The notes beneath the pieces are model-generated. The model did not search any database. It worked only from the letters and a program-made list of their open reading frames with translations, and was not told where the DNA came from. Made by a program: the position numbers and the translations under genes. 48,082 nucleotides of DNA from positions 1 to 48,082 of the IMG/VR virus record IMGVR_UViG_3300008117_000071, one strand, 5' to 3'. Shown in pieces: positions 1 to 6,920 of this stretch (the stretch's first letter is position 1; the number at the start of each line of letters is the position of its first letter). This stretch comes from a virus.

Positions 1-17
1 TCTCTATTTCTTTGAAA

Positions 18-57
18 ACTATCATTTTCAGCCGCTTCGGCGGCTGAAAATGATAGT
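18..57. terminator. Perfect 18-bp hairpin with TTCG loop
   Basis: Arms 18-35 and 40-57 are perfectly complementary and enclose a TTCG tetraloop, a very stable RNA fold. The A/T-rich ends of the arms would give a T-run on either strand, so it can act as a bidirectional terminator. Its outer part (ATCATTTT/AAAATGAT) recurs in two further hairpins at 480-509 and 1561-1589. Confidence 0.65.
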
Positions 58-84
58 AAATAATAATTTACCCCTCTATGCCAC

Positions 85-119
85 TTGACACCCCCTAGAG
101 AACTTGCTATAATTCTTCC
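85..119 (+). promoter_or_regulatory. Sigma70-like promoter, leaderless geometry
   Basis: TTGACA at 85-90, 17-bp spacer, TATAAT at 108-113, then 6 nt to the ATG at 120. A consensus -10 box spans -12 to -7, so +1 falls on the A of the ATG. There is no room for a Shine-Dalgarno site. Confidence 0.85.
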
Positions 120-410
120 ATGCGCGAAGAAGACTACAACGGTTGGACGAACTACCAGACTTGGAATGTGGTTCTTTGGCTGAACAACGATCAGTCAATG
201 CTTCGTATGTTTGAGTACCTGATGGGCAAGGTCAAGAATGTCGATATTTTTGACTTTCAGGCCATCGTGATCGCCTGTTACGAGACTGTCTTTCTCAAGG
301 CAGAGACTCCCGATGGAGTTCATCTTTCAAATTTTGAGATCGATTGGCCTCAGATCATGTCGGTCCTCTGTGAGGATTACGGTGTGAAATTTGACCTAAT
401 CAAGTACTGA
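120..410 (+). CDS. Small phage protein with NGWTNYQTWNV motif (DUF7249-like)
   Basis: A 96-residue soluble protein. Residues 7-20 (YNGWTNYQTWNVVL) match a motif I recall from many small phage proteins, grouped as DUF7249; its function is not known to me. There is no signal peptide or membrane segment. The start is fixed by the consensus promoter that ends 6 nt upstream, so translation is probably leaderless. It is a single-gene unit followed by a terminator at 438-470. The family assignment is from memory of the motif; the gene itself is well supported. Confidence 0.8.
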   Translation: MREEDYNGWTNYQTWNVVLWLNNDQSMLRMFEYLMGKVKNVDIFDFQAIVIACYETVFLKAETPDGVHLSNFEIDWPQIMSVLCEDYGVKFDLIKY

Positions 411-437
411 CCTACGGTGAGTGGTGTGAGGTTCCAT

Positions 438-470
438 AACCCCCAACTGGGTGACCAGTTGGGGGTTTTT
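438..470 (+). terminator. Rho-independent terminator
   Basis: 11-bp GC-rich stem (440-450 with 455-465), GTGA loop, then five T. It ends the unit that starts at 120. Confidence 0.9.
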
Positions 471-479
471 ATGATAAAA

Positions 480-516
480 ATCATTTTATAAAATCATTTA
501 TAAAATGATAGTAAAT
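480..516. repeat. AT-rich inverted repeat, copy 2 of hairpin family
   Basis: Arms 480-492 and 497-509 (13 bp, perfect) with a 4-nt loop, followed by AGTAAAT. The ATCATTTT/AAAATGAT ends and the following AGTAAAT match the hairpin at 18-57 although the inner stem differs. Confidence 0.6.
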
Positions 517-524
517 GAATAAAA

Positions 525-554
525 CAATAACAGAGACTTTACTCTCTGTTATTG
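525..554 (-). terminator. Hairpin, probable terminator of the 613-873 gene
   Basis: Arms 525-536 and 543-554 (12 bp, perfect) with a 6-nt loop. It lies about 60 nt beyond the stop of the minus-strand gene at 613; the T-run after it is weak on that strand. Confidence 0.5.
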
Positions 555-612
555 CAAGTTGACCGCGAATAATAATTAAATTCAAATTGCGGTTTTAATT
601 GTTTTTGAAGAA

Positions 613-873
613 TTAGGCAACCTCTGCCGTATATTCTTCAACTTCCATGATGTTTTTCACCACCATGCTTCGCCATCCCTTTGCAACAAGGTCAAACACC
701 CTGATTTGGTTCTCAGAATATTCCATTTTACCTCTGGGGCGGTCACGACTTGGAATAAATTCTGCATTTGTGGTGCAAATCATGTGGCGAATGTCACCAT
801 TTACCTTCTTGAACCTCACAAACACCACCTTACCGTCACGCAGCAGGCTCTTGAGGGTATTTTTGTGACTCAT
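613..873 (-). CDS. WYL_2/Sm-like SH3-fold phage protein (DUF2693-like)
   Basis: An 86-residue protein that resembles the DUF2693 (WYL_2, Sm-like SH3 beta-barrel) family of small phage proteins. The pattern is a TLKSLL start, then VVFVRFKKVNGDIRHM followed by CTTN, and a later FDL...GWRSM segment. The exact function of that family is unknown; an SH3-like fold suggests nucleic-acid or protein binding. It forms a single-gene minus unit with its own promoter (874-910). The ATG lies 8 nt after the -10 box, so the leader is at most 1-2 nt. The family call rests on motif recall. Confidence 0.75.
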   Translation of the reverse strand: MSHKNTLKSLLRDGKVVFVRFKKVNGDIRHMICTTNAEFIPSRDRPRGKMEYSENQIRVFDLVAKGWRSMVVKNIMEVEEYTAEVA

Positions 874-910
874 ATGCCATCATTATACCCGATTGTCGGT
901 CACAAGTCAA
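874..910 (-). promoter_or_regulatory. Sigma70-like promoter, near-leaderless
   Basis: On the minus strand: TTGACT (905-910), 17-bp spacer, TATAAT (882-887), 8 nt to the ATG at 873. Confidence 0.75.
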
Positions 911-946
911 GCCCATAGAGTCTAGAAACTTCCTCAACCAAGTCAC

Positions 947-982
947 TTGACAAGAATATAGGCATCTGATATAATCCCCCGC
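947..982 (+). promoter_or_regulatory. Sigma70-like promoter, leaderless geometry
   Basis: TTGACA 947-952, 17-bp spacer, TATAAT 970-975, 7 nt to the ATG at 983. Confidence 0.85.
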
Positions 983-1330
983 ATGGAAGATTTCTCAAAC
1001 AACACCGACTCTCTCGAAAATCTTTTCAATCTGTCGATTGATCAGATCGATGTTAATGGTGCGAATGGCATCATTCTTGATCTTTTCTACGCGGTTCAGT
1101 CGATCTCCAACGAGAATTTCTCAAAGATCAACGCGGAGTTGCTCAAACTGGAGTTGGATGGTGCAGATGCACAGAATCTTCAGACCATTCGGTCTGAACT
1201 TCAGGCCGTTCAGGTGCTTCTCTCCGTCTCTCAGAAGAAGGCATCTTCGATGGCCTCTGAGTACGACAACGCCATGAAGTCTGTTCTGTCTGCGATTCGG
1301 GATGCGCTCAACGAAAGCGAGGAAATCTAA
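983..1330 (+). CDS. Hypothetical helical protein
   Basis: 115 residues, acidic, with Leu/Ile/Ala heptad-like spacing across most of its length, so probably all-helical or coiled-coil. No motif, signal peptide or membrane segment is recognisable. Its start is set by the promoter at 947-982, which leaves no leader. It is the first gene of a two-gene unit with the acidic protein at 1332, separated by one base. Function unknown. Confidence 0.8.
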   Translation: MEDFSNNTDSLENLFNLSIDQIDVNGANGIILDLFYAVQSISNENFSKINAELLKLELDGADAQNLQTIRSELQAVQVLLSVSQKKASSMASEYDNAMKSVLSAIRDALNESEEI

Positions 1331-1331
1331 T

Positions 1332-1502
1332 ATGGAAGACTACGAAATCGAGTACTACTCTTACATGAATGGTTGGGATGACGATGAGGACTACAAGAAT
1401 CTCTCCAGTAGTGAACTGGAATACGAGATTCTGATGTTCGACTCTACGGTTCTTGACGAGGAGGATGACTTCTTTGATGGGGAGAATGGGGAAGAGGATT
1501 AA
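1332..1502 (+). CDS. Very acidic small protein
   Basis: 56 residues, dominated by Asp, Glu and Tyr (for example DDDEDY and DEEDDFFDGENGEED). The ATG at 1332 is preceded by GAGGAAA about 7 nt upstream, inside the end of the previous gene; a longer frame from 1302 exists but lacks a start signal. It is cotranscribed with the 983 gene and ended by the terminator at 1523-1553. Small acidic phage proteins can be DNA mimics or inhibitors of host enzymes, but nothing here shows that. Confidence 0.75.
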   Translation: MEDYEIEYYSYMNGWDDDEDYKNLSSSELEYEILMFDSTVLDEEDDFFDGENGEED

Positions 1503-1522
1503 GTCATTTACCTTGGCAGAGA

Positions 1523-1553
1523 AGAGAAGGGCTAACCACCCTTCTCTTTTTTT
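1523..1553 (+). terminator. Rho-independent terminator
   Basis: 9-bp stem (1523-1531 with 1539-1547), 7-nt loop and a run of T. It ends the 983-1502 unit. Confidence 0.85.
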
Positions 1554-1560
1554 ATTTAAA

Positions 1561-1598
1561 CATTTTATTTTATAAATTAAAATAAAATGATAGTCAAA
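1561..1598. repeat. AT-rich inverted repeat, copy 3 of hairpin family
   Basis: Arms 1561-1572 and 1578-1589 (12 bp, perfect), 5-nt loop, ending AAAATGATAGTCAAAT. It shares its right end with the copies at 18-57 and 480-516. Confidence 0.55.
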
Positions 1599-1635
1599 TT
1601 ATATTCTTAATATTCTACATATAGTGGAGAATCTT

Positions 1636-1890
1636 ATGGACGATTTACCACTAGTCGAAGTATTATGGAGAGATGCTGAAGAATATGGTGAAGTCGGATG
1701 GAATGATATAGAAGAGATTAAAGAATATGCAAAATCTCCTTGTCCTTTAGTAAGATCAATTGGGTATGTTTTACATAATTCTGAGAGCCATATAAGCCTC
1801 ATACGGGCGTACCATTCTGAGGGGTTCTCCACCGTGGAGAAAATTCCCAAAGGCTTTATAGAGGCTATACGGGGCTTGGAGAGGCTCTAG
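1636..1890 (+). CDS. Hypothetical small phage protein
   Basis: 84 residues. The pattern of a Trp-rich start, LVRSIGYVLHNSESHISLIRA in the middle and IPKGFIEAIRGL at the end recalls a family of short phage proteins of unknown role. I chose the ATG at 1636 because GGAGA lies 7 nt upstream; the longer GTG-started frame (1624) would overlap that site. I do not see a convincing promoter just upstream, and no terminator follows directly. Confidence 0.7.
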   Translation: MDDLPLVEVLWRDAEEYGEVGWNDIEEIKEYAKSPCPLVRSIGYVLHNSESHISLIRAYHSEGFSTVEKIPKGFIEAIRGLERL

Positions 1891-2019
1891 AAAATCTTTG
1901 TTAAACCCACCCCTCTCGACCACATTAAAATATATTCTTCAATTCTGACAACGAAATTCACATTTTGTCAACACTCTGACTCCCCTTTATGGGACACCCC
2001 CATAAATAATATAATATGA

Positions 2020-2027
2020 CATAAATA
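2020..2027 (+). promoter_or_regulatory. Possible late promoter (CATAAATA)
   Basis: CATAAATA differs from the T4-type late box TATAAATA at one base and lies 19 nt before the ATG at 2047. It is the only promoter-like element I see in the 1891-2046 gap, which otherwise holds no gene. Confidence 0.4.
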
Positions 2028-2046
2028 TTCTATAGGAATTAATCAA

Positions 2047-2271
2047 ATGAATGATCTAATAGAGTACTATAAAGAACTAATAAAGTTTCGACAAATCAAT
2101 GAAGGTATATCCAAAGAGGAAGTTGGTAATCGTATCAATACTCTCAATAAAATAATTGATAGAATGAGTAATGACAAACCTTCAAGAATTGATTCAAGAC
2201 AATTGACAGATATGAAGAAAATGTTAGCCAAACTGTATAAAATACACGCATACATGAAAGGAAACAAATGA
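2047..2271 (+). CDS. Small helical protein with capsid-targeting-like N-terminus
   Basis: 74 residues, Lys-rich and helical. The N-terminus (MNDLIEYYKELIKFRQINEG) has the look of T4 capsid-targeting peptides: short, amphipathic, ending in an (I/L)-x-E site (INE, residues 17-19). A similar start, MKELVEYYKSFLAE, opens the gene at 36460. It overlaps the next gene by 4 nt (ATGA), so the two are translationally coupled. A role as a virion-internal protein is inference. Confidence 0.7.
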   Translation: MNDLIEYYKELIKFRQINEGISKEEVGNRINTLNKIIDRMSNDKPSRIDSRQLTDMKKMLAKLYKIHAYMKGNK

Positions 2272-3050
2272 AGAAAATATTTGAGTCTTGGAGAAAGAAG
2301 AGAGAAAGAAATAAAAGAATGTTGAAGATATCGGGTACTGATCCTTCAACGGGAGAGAAAAAGTTTTCTTCAATTCCAAGAGAGAGAAGATTAAATGCCC
2401 TTGAGAGTGCCAAGGATAAATTGGCTAAAATGGCAAGAAAAGAACATAATGTGGGTTATTTGCAATTGGTGAGGGATTCTGAAGCCTACCATAATGTTAT
2501 GAGATATGGTGGAAAGTCTGATCCTGAGTATAGAGAAAGAATTAAAACACCAATCTTTCAAAACGATGAGTATGTGTCGAAACTCTATAAAATTCGTCGT
2601 TTGAATAAGGCGATAAAGAATATTAAATCTCGTCGGGATACGAGAGTTCAGAAACAATTAAATGTTCCTGAAGATGAATTAATTCGTTTGGTTCGTGCGG
2701 CGAATGCTCAAAGAGCGAAAGCAATGGGAAAAAGAAAAGGATTGACCGAAGGCCGCAGAAGAGTGGAAAGATTGATTCAAAAACGAGGTTTGTTTTCACC
2801 CGAAGTGGTCGGCCCTTGGCGTAAATATCAAAGAAGACTGCATAATTTATCGTTAAAGGCCCAAATGGGAACATATGATAAAGAATTTGGCCCTGAAATT
2901 CGTAGAATGGGGCTTCAAACATTTACACAACAACTTTCAGAGTTTCCGCCTGATTTGGCCCACGGTGTCGCAGGAACGGTTGTTAGCAAAGAATTAAGAA
3001 CAAGACAAAGAGAGAGAAAAGGATTACCAATTAGACCGAATATCGATTAA
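2268..3050 (+). CDS. Highly basic hypothetical protein, probably virion-internal
   Basis: 260 residues, rich in Arg and Lys throughout, no hydrophobic segment. It starts MKKIFESWRKKRERNKRM. The N-terminal MKKIFE could be a minimal prohead-protease signal, and the composition suits a DNA-binding protein packaged in the head. It overlaps the 2047 gene by 4 nt and is followed after 13 nt by a 24-residue gene with a strong Shine-Dalgarno site. I recognise no enzyme motif. Confidence 0.7.
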   Translation: MKKIFESWRKKRERNKRMLKISGTDPSTGEKKFSSIPRERRLNALESAKDKLAKMARKEHNVGYLQLVRDSEAYHNVMRYGGKSDPEYRERIKTPIFQNDEYVSKLYKIRRLNKAIKNIKSRRDTRVQKQLNVPEDELIRLVRAANAQRAKAMGKRKGLTEGRRRVERLIQKRGLFSPEVVGPWRKYQRRLHNLSLKAQMGTYDKEFGPEIRRMGLQTFTQQLSEFPPDLAHGVAGTVVSKELRTRQRERKGLPIRPNID

Positions 3051-3063
3051 ATTGGAGGGACAT

Positions 3064-3138
3064 ATGAATTCAATTGACGGATTGTACGGAACATATGATC
3101 AGGCATCCGCAACATTTGAAGGAAATGACGAAGAGTAA
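3064..3138 (+). CDS. 24-residue peptide
   Basis: A very short acidic reading frame, supported mainly by a strong ribosome-binding site (GGAGG, 5 nt before the ATG) directly after the 2268 gene. The terminator at 3141-3170 follows its stop. Function unknown; it could instead be a translated leader-type peptide. Confidence 0.55.
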   Translation: MNSIDGLYGTYDQASATFEGNDEE

Positions 3139-3140
3139 AG

Positions 3141-3170
3141 AATAAACCCCCAAATCGGGGGTTTATTTTT
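3141..3170. terminator. Bidirectional terminator
   Basis: Arms 3141-3151 and 3157-3167 (11 bp) with flanking T-runs on both strands, between converging units (2047-3138 plus, 4370-3169 minus). Confidence 0.85.
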
Positions 3171-3384
3171 AATTCACCAACTGAGAAACATATTCCGTTG
3201 GAAGTTCAATTTGGAAATCTCTGTCCATGAATTCAATTTCAATCCATGTTGAGTCCCCATCCACGGAAATGATTGTCCACTCTCCGTAAATGACATTTAC
3301 GATATCTCCATTTTCATCGTAAAGTGCATCCTCGTCGCTCTCCCACTCCCAAGGCTCCTCAAAGTAAATCTTCTTTCCAATCAT
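3169..3384 (-). CDS. Hypothetical acidic beta-rich protein
   Basis: 71 residues with alternating hydrophobic and charged residues typical of a small beta-barrel (WTIISVDGDSTWIEIEFMDRDFQI has this pattern). The ATG at 3384 has GAGGAAA 4-5 nt upstream; the frame from 3396 begins at a TTG without a site. Last gene of the operon that starts at 4370. Function unknown. Confidence 0.7.
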   Translation of the reverse strand: MIGKKIYFEEPWEWESDEDALYDENGDIVNVIYGEWTIISVDGDSTWIEIEFMDRDFQIELPTEYVSQLVN

Positions 3385-3392
3385 TTGTTTCC

Positions 3393-3593
3393 TCAAATGT
3401 ACGAAAACTTCTCAAATGAGAACTTGACGGTCTTTCGCTCAATGGCCGCTTCGCCATCGGCACGGGAATTGCGTTCCTTGGTAATTCTCTTGCCCATTCC
3501 GAAAGGCTTGCAGATGGTACGATTGTGCTTTACCACAGCCGCACCCTCTCGCTCCGCTTCCAAATCAAATTGATCAATGACTCTCTTCGGCAT
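3393..3593 (-). CDS. Hypothetical basic protein
   Basis: 66 residues, rich in Arg, Lys and Glu. I place the start at the ATG at 3593 because AAGGAGG lies 6 nt before it; it overlaps the end of the upstream gene by 20 nt. The much longer frame from 3770 lies almost wholly inside the neighbouring gene and is not credible. Third gene of the 4370-3169 operon. Function unknown. Confidence 0.7.
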   Translation of the reverse strand: MPKRVIDQFDLEAEREGAAVVKHNRTICKPFGMGKRITKERNSRADGEAAIERKTVKFSFEKFSYI

Positions 3594-4065
3594 CCGAATC
3601 CTCCTTGACACAATCCCAATCAAGACTATTTGCAACATAGGATGGGGTTCTGCCATGCATGACCGCATAAAGTTCGCAGTACATTCTCCGTGCCTCGTCT
3701 CGCTCCTTGCGGAGTTCAAAGATCGTCTGACCACACTTCTCCAACTGGTCATCCCGATCCTTGAGCGCATTGGTCAGGATTTCGCTGCGAGTGCGAAAGA
3801 TTGTTTCGTCATTGCTCATGGGGGTATTGTAACCAGTTTCCAAAGGCTTGTCAAGGCTCATCTCGTTGATCATTTCCTTGGCCTCCTCCGTTTCCTTCCA
3901 CGCCTCAATCACGGGATGATTGCAGGAACAAACAATCGCTTCCCGCATACTTGGCCCAACAAGGAGTCCATCCCACTCATTGCACCAATGCCATCCCTGA
4001 TCGTACTCTTCCTTGGTGAGTCCAAGCCCACTCTGCTCAAGAATGTCGTAGCGTTCCTTATTCAA
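3574..4065 (-). CDS. GWDC-family paralogue A
   Basis: 163 residues. The C-terminal part has the pattern KERDEARRMYCE followed about 20 residues later by LDWDCVKED. The neighbour at 4062-4370 and the protein at 6917-7399 share it, so the three form a paralogous family. The rest is helical and probably coiled-coil. The start is a TTG overlapping the stop of the upstream gene; no good ATG start is available until Met37. Function unknown. Confidence 0.65.
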   Translation of the reverse strand: MNKERYDILEQSGLGLTKEEYDQGWHWCNEWDGLLVGPSMREAIVCSCNHPVIEAWKETEEAKEMINEMSLDKPLETGYNTPMSNDETIFRTRSEILTNALKDRDDQLEKCGQTIFELRKERDEARRMYCELYAVMHGRTPSYVANSLDWDCVKEDSDAEESH

Positions 4066-4370
4066 AGGGAATCACCCATTCCGCTTTCCTCGTAGCAATC
4101 CCAACCGTTTCGCTTGGCTATCTGCTCCTCTGTGAGATCAATATTGCCATATACATCCGCCTCGTAGGCACAGGTGAGTTCGCAGATTTCCTTTCGGAGA
4201 TTATTGCGGTCATTCAGAATGACCCCGTACTGATCCTCAAGCCGCAGAATCGTGCGGCGATCCTCTTCGGCTTCGCCTTCCAACCCAATAATAATCTCAA
4301 GCATCATAATGCGAGTTTCCTCAGTCATGGAATCGAATGCGGCCTTAATCATTTCAGGTGAGTATTGCAT
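4062..4370 (-). CDS. GWDC-family paralogue B
   Basis: 102 residues from the ATG at 4370: an acidic coiled-coil-like region, then RNNLRKEICELTCAYEAD and the motif AKRNGWDCYEE near the C-terminus. The start is set by a promoter whose -10 box ends 6 nt upstream. The longer frame to 4409 simply translates the promoter. First gene of a four-gene operon running to 3169. Function unknown; paralogous to the genes at 3574 and 6917. Confidence 0.75.
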   Translation of the reverse strand: MQYSPEMIKAAFDSMTEETRIMMLEIIIGLEGEAEEDRRTILRLEDQYGVILNDRNNLRKEICELTCAYEADVYGNIDLTEEQIAKRNGWDCYEESGMGDSL

Positions 4371-4405
4371 GGCGTGATTGTACCAAAGTGGTTTGCTGTT
4401 GTCAA
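4371..4405 (-). promoter_or_regulatory. Sigma70-like promoter, leaderless geometry
   Basis: TTGACA (4400-4405), 17-bp spacer ending TGG (possible extended -10), TACAAT (4377-4382), 6 nt to the ATG at 4370. Confidence 0.85.
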
Positions 4406-4417
4406 CCAAGGGTCTGA

Positions 4418-4645
4418 TTACGAATTCTTCTTGTTTCCAGTACCAAACACCAAGGAACTCAGGTTCCGATGCCTCGTAGAAGCCCTCAGAAGCCTCTGAG
4501 AGCCGATATTGAGGAGTTCCCTAACCATAGGGGGAACATCAAGTTCAGCGGCCTCCTCCATCATTCCTGCAAGTTCAATATCACCAATGTCATTCCACTT
4601 GATGGAATCATTTGCCGAATTGGAGTTGTGGTCGTTGGTGTTCAT
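4418..4645 (-). CDS. Hypothetical polar protein
   Basis: 75 residues from the ATG at 4645, Asn/Asp/Ser-rich at the N-terminus and basic at the C-terminus. Upstream in-frame residues only translate the promoter, which is embedded in the 3' end of the preceding gene (4642-4926). A single-gene unit with its own leaderless-type promoter. Function unknown. Confidence 0.7.
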   Translation of the reverse strand: MNTNDHNSNSANDSIKWNDIGDIELAGMMEEAAELDVPPMVRELLNIGSQRLLRASTRHRNLSSLVFGTGNKKNS

Positions 4646-4926
4646 GGGCGTATCATACCAAGTTGGTTTTCCGATGTCAAGCCATCGACTTTCTGAAACC
4701 CCAACCCAATAAGAAATTTCCAAACCTTTCTACCAAAGTAGATGTCGTAATTTATTCGCATACTGACAAATTCTTTAGAATCATCCATGAAGAAAGGCCA
4801 TGTAATTTCTGTGGTTCCATTAAATCTACGAATTTCAAGAGTTTCTTCGTCTTCACTCAAAATAAATTCATAGGTCATTGGCGCATCTTCCATGCGATTC
4901 TTAGAGATGAAGAAAGAAGTTTTCAT
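4642..4926 (-). CDS. Hypothetical protein, RK-W domain
   Basis: 94 residues. Residues about 63-78 (YFGRKVWKFLIGLGFQ) resemble YSRKIWNLLTENGL in the protein at 7412-7771, so the two may be distant paralogues with a shared C-terminal helix. It overlaps the upstream gene by 4 nt (ATGA) and is the third gene of the operon starting at 5564. Its last 40 codons contain the promoter of the next gene. Function unknown. Confidence 0.7.
   Translation of the reverse strand: MKTSFFISKNRMEDAPMTYEFILSEDEETLEIRRFNGTTEITWPFFMDDSKEFVSMRINYDIYFGRKVWKFLIGLGFQKVDGLTSENQLGMIRP
4646..4680 (-). promoter_or_regulatory. Sigma70-like promoter, leaderless geometry, inside a gene
   Basis: TTGACA (4675-4680), 17-bp spacer, TATGAT (4652-4657), 6 nt to the ATG at 4645. 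The whole promoter lies within the 3' end of the 4642-4926 coding sequence. Confidence 0.8.
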
Positions 4927-5159
4927 TCATTTTTCCCATTATCTACTTTGGTATTACCCGCACAATCAATGAGTAGGGAATCAATCACCTTCATTGAATC
5001 ATCACGCTCAACAATCAAGATATTAACAGCCTCATCAAGAATCTTGATTGCTTCCGCTGCCTCAATCAGTTTCTCAATTTGATCCGAATCAAAGTAGCCA
5101 TTATTTGCATCTGCAAAATCAAGCAACCATTGAGCGAGTTCGTTTGTTGAATCGTTCAT
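4923..5159 (-). CDS. Hypothetical acidic helical protein
   Basis: 78 residues, acidic, helical (EKLIEAAEAIKILDEAVNI). Two ATG codons are close together; the one at 5159 has GGA at a better distance than the one at 5165. It sits between the 5172 and 4642 genes in one operon. Function unknown. Confidence 0.7.
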   Translation of the reverse strand: MNDSTNELAQWLLDFADANNGYFDSDQIEKLIEAAEAIKILDEAVNILIVERDDSMKVIDSLLIDCAGNTKVDNGKNE

Positions 5160-5171
5160 AATCATTCCAAG

Positions 5172-5564
5172 TTAAGAAATCTGAAGATTTCTACGAGGAT
5201 AATTATTGTCGTAGACCTTGATCAATTCGTAAAAATCTGAACCACCATAAGTGAAATGTAAAGACCAAATGTCCCACGGATCAAGTGTGGTTTCATTGAG
5301 TGGTTCCGAAATCACATTCCTCTTGGTGTAACCCTCATTCTTGAGAGAATTCCACTTGGCACGGGCATCTTCAATTTTCATTGCTCGACCTTCAGTTCTA
5401 CGCCAATAGGAATCAGGCCCAAGCGACCAATTGTAGCATCGAACCTCATTCGGATTCCAAGGGTTTGGAATGAATACGACAGCAATCTGAATTCCATACT
5501 TACTGACAGGACTCATCAGAGCATAGGTCGGAGGCATATCGAAATCGGAGTAGTCGTATTGCAT
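5172..5564 (-). CDS. Hypothetical aromatic-rich protein
   Basis: 130 residues, unusually rich in Trp, Tyr and Pro, with no membrane segment. The start at 5564 is set by the promoter 6 nt upstream; residues encoded further upstream only translate the promoter. First gene of the operon 5564-4642. Function unknown. Confidence 0.75.
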   Translation of the reverse strand: MQYDYSDFDMPPTYALMSPVSKYGIQIAVVFIPNPWNPNEVRCYNWSLGPDSYWRRTEGRAMKIEDARAKWNSLKNEGYTKRNVISEPLNETTLDPWDIWSLHFTYGGSDFYELIKVYDNNYPRRNLQIS

Positions 5565-5599
5565 GGTCGGAGTATACCAAGACAAATCAAAGATGTCAA
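5565..5599 (-). promoter_or_regulatory. Sigma70-like promoter, leaderless geometry
   Basis: TTGACA (5594-5599), 17-bp spacer ending TGG, TATACT (5571-5576), 6 nt to the ATG at 5564. Confidence 0.85.
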
Positions 5600-5603
5600 G
5601 TCC

Positions 5604-5912
5604 TCAACCATTGACACCAATGGTCATGCACGAAGCATTATAGATGAACTCAGCAACATCATCAGTCGAAATATTGGCAAGCACATCATCGTCGCAGTAT
5701 TTGAAACCGATCACATGAATCCAAGCATGGGTATCGGCATTCCACGCAGCGCACTCCGCAGTCGTCTTTCCATCGGAGTAATTCATACTACCGATACGAA
5801 TCGAAACGGTGATGCGATTGGTGAAAGTCATCGTGAAGCCCATGTTCACGGAATTGGTGATGATATTGATACGCGAAAGCGAGTCGGAGATGGGGGGATT
5901 GTTGGTGTCCAT
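5604..5912 (-). CDS. Hypothetical beta-rich protein
   Basis: 102 residues from the ATG at 5912, rich in Thr, Ile, Asn and Ser with alternating polarity, suggesting beta strands. No signal peptide. Single-gene unit with its own promoter at 5913-5947. Function unknown. Confidence 0.7.
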   Translation of the reverse strand: MDTNNPPISDSLSRINIITNSVNMGFTMTFTNRITVSIRIGSMNYSDGKTTAECAAWNADTHAWIHVIGFKYCDDDVLANISTDDVAEFIYNASCMTIGVNG

Positions 5913-5947
5913 AGTCAGATTGTACCAAGACAAGAAATTGTTGTCAA
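5913..5947 (-). promoter_or_regulatory. Sigma70-like promoter, leaderless geometry
   Basis: TTGACA (5942-5947), 17-bp spacer ending TGG, TACAAT (5919-5924), 6 nt to the ATG at 5912. The -35 box overlaps the stop region of the upstream gene. Confidence 0.85.
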
Positions 5948-6417
5948 CTCAAGTCTCTATTGGAGAGAGCGTCATATCTTAAAGTTGCACAAGCCTCACA
6001 CTCGCTTTTCGGAAATATATCATTTGAAAGAGATGACTTGTCACCACAAGTCTCACAAATCTTTGCAGTCATTCTCTCTGCCATTGTGATCGCACCATGA
6101 ATAATATTCATGGACATTTCAACTCGCTTCATATTTAGTTCGTCAAGATTCTCATCGAAGAAAAAATGAATGTAGAAGCGAAGACTTCCATACTTCTCCT
6201 TAACCTGTACGGCTTCACAACGCAACGAAACTTCGTAATTGAAGTTTATATGATCTACTTCACTCTGAATCGTATGGCAAAGAGTGTCAATGATATCAAA
6301 CCAACCATTTCCACACTCAATGCCATATGCCATAGAAGTATCCTTTGGATCTCCCCCATACTGAGCAAAGATGCTAGGATACTTTGATACTAGTTTTTCA
6401 GTAAGTTCAATATTCAT
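5944..6417 (-). CDS. Conserved phage zinc-binding protein (GWF-KEKYGSLRFY family)
   Basis: 157 residues. The order YPSIFAQYGG, ECGNGWFDIIDTLC, VKEKYGSLRFY and a C-terminal CETCGD...CEAC pair matches a widespread family of phage and bacterial proteins of unknown function. The four cysteines probably hold zinc. It is the last gene of the operon starting at 6885 and overlaps the upstream gene by 4 nt (ATGA), so it has no promoter of its own. The family match is from memory. Confidence 0.8.
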   Translation of the reverse strand: MNIELTEKLVSKYPSIFAQYGGDPKDTSMAYGIECGNGWFDIIDTLCHTIQSEVDHINFNYEVSLRCEAVQVKEKYGSLRFYIHFFFDENLDELNMKRVEMSMNIIHGAITMAERMTAKICETCGDKSSLSNDIFPKSECEACATLRYDALSNRDLS

Positions 6418-6676
6418 TGATCCACCTCGACGCGAATCTTAAACTTTCCAGTTTCTGCATTCTCAAGAATGATTTCGTTGATTGTGCCAAATCCGTAGTC
6501 AGAGCCAACACAAATGAAAGGCCCACCTTCAGGATCAAAGTAATCAATTCCCTTATTGTCTTCACTAGCACCAACACGATAATAGTGGGCCTTTCCCTCA
6601 ATGGTATAAATTCCATGACCATTGGAAGTCACAGTACGCTTATCACCATAACGAGATGGGGAAATCTTAATGCTCA
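6414..6676 (-). CDS. Hypothetical beta-rich protein with EGGPF motif
   Basis: 87 residues. The ATG at 6676 has AGGAAA upstream; the track of the frame to 6776 runs through the previous gene and is rejected. The core DPEGGPFICVGSDYGFG and alternating hydrophobic pattern suggest a small beta-barrel. Second gene of the 6885-5944 operon. Function unknown. Confidence 0.75.
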
Positions 6677-6693
6677 TTTGTTTCCTTTGAAAA

Positions 6694-6885
6694 TTAATCG
6701 TTCTTGATCTTGAGTTCACGCAGATTAACACACACATCTTGATAACGATCAATGAATGCTGCAAGTGCCGCAGCAAGTTCCTCCTGATTGCTCATTTGGA
6801 GAATTGCAACGGCAGTATGCATTTCTGCGATAAGATCGTTGTCGTTCATTTGATCAAAGTGATCGTATGTTTGGTCGGTTGCCAT
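6694..6885 (-). CDS. Hypothetical small acidic protein
   Basis: 63 residues, helical, acidic N-terminal half (YDHFDQMNDNDLIAEM). First gene of a three-gene operon with leaderless-type promoter. Function unknown. Confidence 0.75.
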   Translation of the reverse strand: MATDQTYDHFDQMNDNDLIAEMHTAVAILQMSNQEELAAALAAFIDRYQDVCVNLRELKIKND

Positions 6886-6920
6886 TCGCGCATTCTACCG
6901 CAAGTAGTTATTCTTGTCAA
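6886..6920 (-). promoter_or_regulatory. Sigma70-like promoter, leaderless geometry
   Basis: TTGACA (6915-6920), 17-bp spacer, TAGAAT (6892-6897), 6 nt to the ATG at 6885. Confidence 0.8.

Noticed and set aside
3594-3770. Longer start for the 3393 gene
   Set aside because: It overlaps the GWDC paralogue almost completely and has no start signal; AAGGAGG fixes the start at 3593.
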